From assembly GCA_044238875.1 (NCBI GenBank), contig JBIICM010000112.1, forward strand, positions 1 to 8,005: 8,005 bases of DNA, in the 5' to 3' direction. The position numbers were made by a program, and so were the translations under genes. This DNA comes from JAIBAI01 sp044238875 (GTDB lineage: Bacteria; Bacteroidota; Bacteroidia; M30B66). Position 1 is the first letter of the stretch; each line of letters begins with the position of its first letter. Under the pieces are notes generated by a model. It worked only from the letters and a program-made list of their open reading frames with translations, ran no database searches and was not told where the DNA came from. Positions 1-4,695 of this stretch are shown here, in pieces.

Positions 1-54
1 AAATAGTACAAGTTGAAAGTAGACAAAAAATTTTAACTTTAATTTCATACAAAC

Positions 55-174
55 ATAAAAAAGAGCAAGTTTGCCACGGCAAAGATTGCCGGGATCCTCA
101 AGGATTTTGACCTTGGAAAAAGTATTGATGAAATTTCACGCGAGCATGGGGTATTCAAGGTTCATAAAAATTAA
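55..174 (+). pseudogene. Remnant of IS3-family transposase OrfA (N-terminal fragment)
   Basis: The frame reads (I)KKSKFATAKIAGILKDFD, then GKSIDEISREHGV, then FKVHKN and a stop. This resembles the first 30 or so residues of IS3-family OrfA proteins, which typically begin MKKSKF/RFT, continue I..ILKE...G, then reach the helix-turn-helix around I.REHGVS.AT. The expected ATG is ATA here, and the reading leaves the family pattern right after HGV, where 'SKATFYNW'-like residues would follow; it stops after six more codons. No OrfB (DDE integrase) is seen downstream, and I saw no terminal inverted repeats. It is therefore a dead fragment of an old insertion. The rest of 1-304 is AT-rich and shows no other gene. 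The family call is from recognition of the motif only. Confidence 0.6.
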
Positions 175-304
175 ATAATTAAACCTCGCCCAGTTTCAAA
201 TCGTTTGGATTCGAATTAACTTTACTTTCATAAAACAATCCCGAAAAAGTATTTATTAAGGGATGTTTTATCCCCGGATTTATTAAACCTAAATATCAAC
301 AACC

Positions 305-1342
305 ATGACCGTCGCAGGTATTGAGATTGTGGCATGTCCGCAATGCATTGCGCAATACAAAAAAAGAATTTATGCCTCTTTTGGCACTTATGGAGCTGAT
401 TTTTATGCTGATGGCCATATCAGCAGCGCTTTCGTTCCGGAATCGCTTTCAATTATTAAATGTTTCAACAAAGCCTGCGGAAAATTCTTCCGGATTAATG
501 AGGCTCCAGTGATTGCCAAACTAAATGAGCATGACTACAGAAGTACTTTATGGAATAGCACATTTTACCTGATAAACTATAAAATCACTGCCGATGAAAT
601 GGAAGAAGCTTTAGAACAAGGGTTTTGCCGGTCGGCTGAGGAAGAGCTGAAAATCCGCACATTGTTGCATATACGATACAACGATTGGGTGCGATCCGAC
701 CGAAGTCTGAATTTTCCGCCCGATGTAAAAGCTAAGTTCCTTGCCAATATTGAAAAGCTATTGGAGCTGATCCCTGAAGCCCCTGCAACTATCAGCAGGA
801 TGCTGTTCAGGGCAGAACTATATCGTGAAAAAGGCGATTTTAACAATTGCATACAATCACTCAAGGGGCTTAAAATTGATGATGAAGATATGGTAAGAAA
901 CATTCAGAAGATATTCTCACAGGCCAAGGTGAAAGATGACCGGGTGGTAAATTTGGGTGATGTGGCCATAAAAAAGGAATATCAATGCGATCAATGCGAG
1001 AAGTCGCTCATCGTTTTTGACCTCGACAAATTGGATTCACCCTATGAATATCGTCACTATTGGTGCAAAAACGAAAACAAAATATTCAATGCCCCATCGA
1101 AAAAAGACAATCCCAAAAGAGCCGATCAGCATGCATTTGAAGAAATTAAGCTACCAGTTAAAACGCCTTATGAGAGATATTTACCACGTGAGAAGGTTTA
1201 CTGCTTTTCATGCGGCAAGTTTGATACGGAATTGTTTAATCCCGAGCAACAAAAATGTATTGAGTGCCATGAAGGGTCGTATGTTCCCGTGAAATGGTTT
1301 GATGAAGAATTGGAAATTAAAAAATGCCTGACACGCCAATAA
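305..1342 (+). CDS. Uncharacterised protein with multiple zinc-ribbon-like Cys pairs (345 aa)
   Basis: I do not recognise the family. The protein has no signal peptide or membrane segment, so it is probably cytoplasmic. Cysteine pairs lie at C11/C14 (CPQC), C53/C58 (CFNKAC), C228/C231 (CDQC, with C254 further on), C300/C303 (CFSC) and C318/C321 (CIEC). The first two pairs could form one zinc ribbon at the N terminus and the last two pairs another at the C terminus, with a possible partial site between. The middle (about 90-210) is charged and helical; residues around 163-190 resemble one TPR-like helical hairpin (LFRAELYREKGDFNNCIQSL). The ATG at 305 places the first Cys pair close to the N terminus, a typical layout, and no upstream in-frame alternative is compelling. 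There is no clear ribosome binding site, as is usual in Bacteroidota. It stands alone between an IS remnant and decayed DNA. A nucleic-acid or protein-binding role is possible but unproven. Confidence 0.75.
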   Translation: MTVAGIEIVACPQCIAQYKKRIYASFGTYGADFYADGHISSAFVPESLSIIKCFNKACGKFFRINEAPVIAKLNEHDYRSTLWNSTFYLINYKITADEMEEALEQGFCRSAEEELKIRTLLHIRYNDWVRSDRSLNFPPDVKAKFLANIEKLLELIPEAPATISRMLFRAELYREKGDFNNCIQSLKGLKIDDEDMVRNIQKIFSQAKVKDDRVVNLGDVAIKKEYQCDQCEKSLIVFDLDKLDSPYEYRHYWCKNENKIFNAPSKKDNPKRADQHAFEEIKLPVKTPYERYLPREKVYCFSCGKFDTELFNPEQQKCIECHEGSYVPVKWFDEELEIKKCLTRQ

Positions 1343-1448
1343 TCAGCAAATAGATGCAATTATTATGGAAGTGGAACGAGAAGAACATAAAAAACGGGTG
1401 TATACTGGCGCCCTGAAAAAAATACTTGTTTGAACCAGGCTAACGAGC

Positions 1449-1685
1449 CTATGATTGGTTGATGATCAAGTACTTCGATAATTCTTTTGTTGTTTTTTTG
1501 ATTTGGATATACACCCGCTGATGGGAAACGCCATATTGTGCAACTAATATTAGAGGTATGCGTTGATCCAATTGGCAAAATTCGAAGTCTTCCACTAAGT
1601 CATACATGTCAATGTGCAGATTTACTGGTTCAGGGCAATCATTCAGGTATTTGTATCTACTGACCATAACGGTAGTGCCTGACAT
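1449..1685 (-). CDS. Small hypothetical ORF (78 aa), status uncertain
   Basis: The minus-strand ORF runs from ATG at 1685 to a stop at 1449. I do not recognise it. The middle is rich in acidic and hydrophobic residues (NLHIDMYDLVEDFEF) and is followed by a segment that could be a short helix-turn-helix (LILVAQYGVSHQRVYIQIKK), but this is a weak impression. It starts 16 bases after the stop of the broken minus-strand gene at 2192-1702, so the two could once have been an operon. No promoter box is seen directly upstream. The region between its end and the stop of the zinc-ribbon gene (1343-1448) holds nothing I can identify. It could equally be a chance ORF or the tail of a decayed gene. Confidence 0.3.
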   Translation of the reverse strand: MSGTTVMVSRYKYLNDCPEPVNLHIDMYDLVEDFEFCQLDQRIPLILVAQYGVSHQRVYIQIKKTTKELSKYLIINQS

Positions 1686-1701
1686 TTGACAAGTACTTTT
1701 T

Positions 1702-2192
1702 TTAATACCGGTTTATCCACCATGCTTTCAGGAACTCATAAAAAACGCCAGGCGTTTCGGTATTAATTCGTTCATGAAAAAGACTAAGCCGCTCCCGATC
1801 AGTCATTTTGATAAAAAGTTCCTTAATGGTCATCTGACCGCTTCCGGGATACGATTTTTCCAGTCTCTACCTTAGTTTAAGCGCATCTTCGAGCATCTTC
1901 ATAGCATCCCCGTAAGGCTTGCTGGTATCCCTTAATAACGTTGACCAACTGGCTGCATCTTTATTAAAACTGGCGCCTTCTGCACTTTTCGACATTTGCT
2001 CAGCATGGCCGGCAAGCATTGCAATTGCATCATCAAGACGTGTATCGCCATTGATTTCATGCTGGCTTGCCCCCCTATTAATCGGACAAAGTTTAGTCGT
2101 GTATAAAGGTAGTTGATTTGTTCATTTATTTTGCAATACAAGATGTGACCGAAGACAACGGATTTACCGGAGTCAGATTCAAATCCCTCCAT
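1702..2192 (-). pseudogene. Probable broken gene of unknown family, minus strand
   Basis: Read on the minus strand, 2070 to 1702 has protein-like composition: QHEINGDTRLDDAIAML, then GHAEQMSKSAEGASFNKDAA, a segment ending in DALKLR, a TAG (1869-1867), then in the same frame RLEKSYPGSGQMTIKELFIK, MTDRERLSLFHERI and FYEFLKAWWINRY, stop at 1704-1702. The TAG is one C-to-T change from CAG (Gln). Upstream, another frame opens with ATG at 2192 (MEGFESDSGKSVVFGHILY...) and runs to RLIGG at a run of six G on the minus strand (2075-2070). Adding one G there would join it to the downstream frame, giving a protein of about 163 aa. The part after the TAG also has its own ATG (MTIKELF), so two adjacent short genes are an alternative. 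I do not recognise the family. The joined reading is inference; the in-frame TAG is directly seen. Confidence 0.4.
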
Positions 2193-2198
2193 TTTATA

Positions 2199-2231
2199 TT
2201 GCAATTTAGGAATGCAATTCCTAAATTGCAA
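2199..2231. repeat. Perfect 15-bp-arm inverted repeat just before the ATPase start codon
   Basis: Arms 2199-2213 (TTGCAATTTAGGAAT) and 2217-2231 are exact reverse complements around a 3-base loop (GCA). The right arm ends two bases before the ATG at 2234, so in mRNA the hairpin would sit over the ribosome-binding region. As DNA it could be an operator for autoregulation. It lies between the minus-strand broken gene (ATG at 2192) and the plus-strand ATPase. It is too AT-rich and lacks a T-tract, so it is not a typical terminator. Confidence 0.85.
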
Positions 2232-2233
2232 GC

Positions 2234-3394
2234 ATGAAAATAAATAGAGAAATAATGCCTAAAGTGTTGGAGGCTTTGGGTAAGTTTCCGGTTGTTGCAG
2301 TAATTGGTCCTCGACAAGCAGGCAAAACAACGCTTTGCAAGATGCTCAAGCCGGAATTTACTTATGTCAACTTAGAAAATCTTTCCAATAGAGATTTCGC
2401 CAAAAATGACCCCAAAGGCTTTTTGGAAACCTATAAGAACGGAGTTATCATTGATGAAATTCAGTATGTACCGGAATTGTTTTCTTATCTGCAAGTCTAT
2501 ACCGATCAACGAGAATTAAACGGCGAATATTTGATTACTGGCTCGCAGCATTTTTTGATTTCAGAGCATATATCACAAACACTTGCCGGCAGAGTGGCTG
2601 TGTTTAATTTATTACCGTTTTCAATTTCCGAACTAAGAGAAGGTAATTACAATTATGAAAGCTGGGAACAGTACCTGCTTTCGGGCGGATATCCCCGAAA
2701 ATGGATGAACAATATAGATGCTTTTGAGTTTTATGAAAATTATTTGAAAACCTATGTGGAAAGGGATGTAAGAATGTTGAAAAACATCTTGAATTTGGAT
2801 CTATTCCAAAAGTTCATAAAATTACTTGCCGGCAGAACTGGTCAGTTATTAAACCAAAGTAGCCTTGGGAATGAATTAGGTTTAGACAATAAAACAATCA
2901 ATTCCTGGATGAATTTATTGGAGACTTCTTTTATTGCTTTTAGACTTCCGCCTTTCTACAACAACTTCAGTAAACGAATAGTTAAAACACCTAAAGTTTA
3001 TTTCTACGACACAGGCCTTTTGGCTTATTTGCTAGGAGTGCGCACCATTCAGGATCTAGATTTGCATTTTGCCAAAGGACAACTTTTCGAGAACTTTATT
3101 TTGATTGAGAAAATGAAACACTCATGGAACTTTCGAACACATGAACAATATTATTTCTGGCGTGACTCAGCTGGAAATGAAGTGGATATTTTAATAGAAG
3201 TTGGTTTAAATCTTTTCGCTCTTGAAATTAAATCAGCAAAGACAATTCATGCTGATTTTTTTAAGTATTTAAAACATTTCGAGAAAATTAACTCGGATGT
3301 GAAATCCTTTTTAATTTATGGTGGCAATGAGTTCCAAAAACGAAGCGATGCCACCGTTCTTGGGTTTAATAACCTAAATTCAATTCATGCATGA
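2234..3394 (+). CDS. AAA+ ATPase of the AAA_14 / DUF4143 family
   Basis: The 386-aa product has the usual length and architecture of this family. The N-terminal P-loop domain carries Walker A GPRQAGKT (25-32), Walker B VIIDE (71-75, D74 E75) and a sensor-like TGSQ (102-105). A winged-helix-like segment spans about 195-240. The C-terminal DUF4143 part is nuclease-fold-like, with E286, EVDIL (D318) and LEIKS (E331, K333) in PD-(D/E)XK order. The start at 2234 gives MKINREIMPK before the FPVVAVIGPRQAGKT block, as is typical of the family. The cellular role is not established; such genes are widespread, often multicopy and patchily distributed in bacteria and archaea, which suggests mobility or a defence or toxin-like function (inference). 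All key residues look intact. The gene is visibly more AT-rich than the export operon. A perfect hairpin abuts its start and a palindrome covers its stop. Confidence 0.92.
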   Translation: MKINREIMPKVLEALGKFPVVAVIGPRQAGKTTLCKMLKPEFTYVNLENLSNRDFAKNDPKGFLETYKNGVIIDEIQYVPELFSYLQVYTDQRELNGEYLITGSQHFLISEHISQTLAGRVAVFNLLPFSISELREGNYNYESWEQYLLSGGYPRKWMNNIDAFEFYENYLKTYVERDVRMLKNILNLDLFQKFIKLLAGRTGQLLNQSSLGNELGLDNKTINSWMNLLETSFIAFRLPPFYNNFSKRIVKTPKVYFYDTGLLAYLLGVRTIQDLDLHFAKGQLFENFILIEKMKHSWNFRTHEQYYFWRDSAGNEVDILIEVGLNLFALEIKSAKTIHADFFKYLKHFEKINSDVKSFLIYGGNEFQKRSDATVLGFNNLNSIHA

Positions 3395-3396
3395 AT
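3383..3396. repeat. 14-bp perfect palindrome over the ATPase stop codon
   Basis: ATTCATGCATGAAT is self-complementary and contains the TGA at 3392-3394. It is preceded by CCTAAATT (3373-3380), which also occurs in the right arm of the hairpin before the start codon (2220-2227). It may be chance, or a boundary feature of the ATPase gene. Confidence 0.5.
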
Positions 3397-3625
3397 AAAT
3401 CTGTGCACTATGCAGCAGTTGACTATTTTAAAGAGGGCATATAAATGCATCTTTCACCACCAAAGTTCATTTACCACAACAGCCTAACCCCTTTGGCAAC
3501 CTTAATTAAATTCTTGTCTTTAAGAATATAAAGTGTATGTATCCCGGATGATGCATTTGAAGGGCAACGCTCTAATGCATCATAGCACATTGGCTATGAT
3601 GCGCCCCCAAAAAAAATTACCCCAT
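3395..3625. other. Non-coding stretch between the ATPase gene and the tRNA terminator
   Basis: No convincing ORF is seen on either strand. The sequence is AT-rich on the left. ATGCAT-centred motifs recur (near 3388, 3444, 3551 and 3575), and overlapping inverted repeats occupy 3548-3602. No transposase remnant or integration repeat was recognised. Confidence 0.6.
3548..3602. repeat. Two overlapping inverted repeats sharing one arm
   Basis: Arms 3548-3557 (ATGATGCATT) and 3574-3583 (AATGCATCAT) pair perfectly over 10 bp. Arms 3577-3586 (GCATCATAGC) and 3593-3602 (GCTATGATGC) also pair perfectly over 10 bp with a 6-base loop. Because 3577-3583 belongs to both, only one hairpin can form at a time. 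There is no adjacent gene for an attenuator to control on the plus strand, so a decayed repeat element is the simpler reading. Confidence 0.6.
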
Positions 3626-3626
3626 A

Positions 3627-3654
3627 AAAAAAGCCCCCTAAAGGAGGCTTTTTT
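3627..3654 (-). terminator. Intrinsic terminator of the tRNA-Asp gene
   Basis: A 12-position stem (3627-3638 with 3643-3654) with a 4-base loop has GC-rich inner pairs and A/T outer pairs that give a run of six U at the end of the minus-strand transcript. The single non-Watson-Crick position (3636/3645) is a G-U wobble in minus-strand RNA but a C-A mismatch in plus-strand RNA, so the hairpin is better adapted to minus-strand transcription. It begins 28 bases after the tRNA 3' end. Confidence 0.8.
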
Positions 3655-3682
3655 ACGAAACCCTTATGAAGAGCTATACAAG

Positions 3683-3756
3683 CGGTCCGGACGGGACTCG
3701 AACCCGCGACCTCCGCCGTGACAGGGCGGCATTCTAACCAACTGAACTACCGGACC
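3683..3756 (-). tRNA. tRNA-Asp (anticodon GTC)
   Basis: Reverse-complement reading gives a complete 74-nt cloverleaf. The acceptor stem GGTCCGG pairs with CCGGACC and G is the discriminator. The D-arm contains AGTTCAGTTGGTTAGAAT. The anticodon stem CCGCC/GGCGG encloses the loop CTGTCAC with anticodon GTC (3722-3720). The T-arm is GCGGG-TTCGAGT-CCCGT. A 3' CCA is not encoded. The gene has its own promoter and terminator, so it is a single-gene transcription unit. Confidence 0.97.
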
Positions 3757-3774
3757 AATATTGTTCAGGGACTG

Positions 3775-3805
3775 CAAAAGTAATATATTTTAAATTACAA
3801 ACAAG
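3775..3805 (-). promoter_or_regulatory. Promoter of the tRNA-Asp gene (Bacteroidota type)
   Basis: On the minus strand, TACTTTTG (3782-3775) matches the Bacteroidota -7 consensus TAnnTTTG exactly. A CTTG (3805-3802) lies 19 bases upstream at the -33 position, with a TTTG (3801-3798) next to it. The predicted transcript start near 3768 leaves a leader of about 12 nt before the tRNA. Confidence 0.7.
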
Positions 3806-3868
3806 CTTTTCATTCGATTCTGATAAAAATGTAACCCTTCTTATGATTCTTCGTTAAAAATAGCATTT

Positions 3869-3876
3869 TATATTTG
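3869..3876 (+). promoter_or_regulatory. Isolated plus-strand -7-like box
   Basis: TATATTTG matches TAnnTTTG, but no good -33 TTTG is found 17-21 bases upstream. If active it would drive a transcript of only about 50 nt, ending at the hairpin at 3898-3933. AT-rich sequence makes chance matches likely. Confidence 0.2.
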
Positions 3877-3897
3877 TTTAGGGTGGTTTTTATGTTT

Positions 3898-3933
3898 CTG
3901 AAAAGGTAGCTTAATGCTGCCTTTTCAGTTTTT
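3898..3933 (+). terminator. Hairpin with T-tract at the 3' end of the TetR gene
   Basis: Arms 3898-3910 (CTGAAAAGGTAGC) and 3916-3928 (GCTGCCTTTTCAG) pair over 13 positions around a 5-base loop. The one imperfect position (3907/3919) is a U-G wobble in plus-strand RNA but an A-C mismatch in minus-strand RNA, and five T follow on the plus strand only. By sequence it is a better plus-strand terminator, yet the gene ending here is on the minus strand; its TGA (3927-3925) lies inside the hairpin. It may work in both directions. Confidence 0.55.
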
Positions 3934-4626
3934 ACGCAGACATGAATCCGTCATATGTTGCAAAAAATCTATTACGGCCTCATCGCCCTGGTCTGAAGAA
4001 AAATCAGTGAGCGAAGGCAGGTGCTGGCCAAAATAAATTTGTAAATGCGACATTTCAATGATGGTGCTTGCCAGCGATCTGGCATAGCGGTAAACCGGGT
4101 TTCGTTCGTGAAATAATTCTGCAAGTCTGGCGCAAAGATCTTTATATGGTTTAAACAACTGGTTACGGTTATCCTCTTCTACCTCTTTATTCAGGTATGA
4201 TTTTGAACTCTCGGCGATCACAATTGATCTCAACCGCTTTGATGAAATTCCGGAAATACTTTCGTCATCCGATTCAGTAACCAGTATTCTTAGCGCCTCC
4301 GTAATCTTATCCTTGGTTGATTTGATGGTATAAGTGCGAAACACCAACTGATATTCCATCCAGTGCCAGTAAAGTTGCATCAGGTATTGAAGCAACCGTT
4401 GCTTATTTTCAAAATATCGGTAAACAGATGCTTCCGTTGTTCCTATCTTTCTTGCCAATTTTGCAAACGTGAATGATTCAAAACCAAGTTCATCAATTAG
4501 CACTACCGATTGCTCAATAATTTTTTTCCCAAGATCGCTTGAACGCGGATCCTTTGAAAAAAGCTTGTCAGAAGCCTTGAAGTCAACAGGACTGTCCATA
4601 AAACTATTGGTAAACAAAAGTAGCAT
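3925..4626 (-). CDS. TetR/AcrR-family transcriptional regulator, divergent from the export operon
   Basis: The product is up to 233 aa. Residues about 33-80 form the TetR DNA-binding domain: a first helix (KKIIEQSVVLIDELGFESF), then the helix-turn-helix (TFAKLARKIGTTEASVYRYF, 53-72) and the NK..LL helix that follows it in the family. The remainder is the helical ligand-binding and dimerisation domain, too divergent to predict a ligand. The ATG at 4626 gives a hydrophobic MLLLFTNSF start; the ATG at codon 10 (4599, MDSPVDF) is an equally plausible start that leaves a more typical N terminus. The gene is transcribed away from the ABC exporter operon across a 69-bp gap containing a perfect inverted repeat. 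By analogy with TetR-controlled efflux systems it probably represses the operon, and perhaps itself, until an inducer binds. Confidence 0.92.
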   Translation of the reverse strand: MLLLFTNSFMDSPVDFKASDKLFSKDPRSSDLGKKIIEQSVVLIDELGFESFTFAKLARKIGTTEASVYRYFENKQRLLQYLMQLYWHWMEYQLVFRTYTIKSTKDKITEALRILVTESDDESISGISSKRLRSIVIAESSKSYLNKEVEEDNRNQLFKPYKDLCARLAELFHERNPVYRYARSLASTIIEMSHLQIYFGQHLPSLTDFSSDQGDEAVIDFLQHMTDSCLRKN

Positions 4627-4630
4627 TCTT

Positions 4631-4659
4631 TTTGTTGATAGTAAAACTATTTATATTTG
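4631..4659 (+). promoter_or_regulatory. Promoter of the ABC/HlyD/TolC operon
   Basis: TATATTTG (4652-4659) matches the Bacteroidota -7 consensus TAnnTTTG. TTTG (4631-4634) lies 17 bases upstream as a -33 candidate; the spacing is slightly short. The predicted start near 4666 leaves a leader of about 30 nt to the ATG at 4696. The box sits between the half-sites of the inverted repeat 4640-4670. Confidence 0.55.
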
Positions 4660-4670
4660 GATGTTTTACT
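4640..4670. promoter_or_regulatory. Candidate TetR operator (inverted repeat)
   Basis: Half-sites AGTAAAAC (4640-4647) and GTTTTACT (4663-4670) are exact reverse complements separated by 15 bases. Their centres are 23 bp apart, about two helical turns. The repeat brackets the operon -7 box and overlaps the likely start region of the divergent regulator, so a bound dimer or dimer pair could block both directions. The assignment is inference from position and symmetry. Confidence 0.6.
4642..4649 (-). promoter_or_regulatory. Possible -7 box of the TetR gene
   Basis: On the minus strand TAGTTTTA differs from TAnnTTTG at the last base only and overlaps the left operator half-site. No clear -33 box is found at the right distance. 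The start would fall near 4635, which fits the ATG at 4599 more comfortably than the one at 4626. Confidence 0.3.
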
Positions 4671-4695
4671 TCGCATTGTCAAAAGCAAACTCTAA

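Noticed and set aside
255..285. Small inverted repeat GGGAT/ATCCC upstream of the zinc-ribbon gene
   Set aside because: Only 5 bp per arm and no T-tract or promoter context, so chance is sufficient.
1397..1517. 10-bp inverted repeat CGGGTGTATA (1397-1406) and TATACACCCG (1508-1517)
   Set aside because: Isolated match about 100 bases apart with no extension, target-site duplication or transposase between the arms; not enough to call element ends.
1343..3625. CRISPR array or known defence operon near the DUF4143 ATPase
   Set aside because: No regularly spaced direct repeats and no recognisable defence partner genes are present; the neighbouring ORFs are decayed or unassigned.
3533..3721. 62-aa plus-strand ORF ending SGRDSNPRPPP
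   Set aside because: The ending is the familiar false translation of the antisense strand of a tRNA T-arm; the ORF runs through the terminator and into the tRNA-Asp gene.
3683..3756. tRNA-Asp as an integration site for a mobile element
   Set aside because: No integrase gene and no second copy of the tRNA 3' end was seen in the window.
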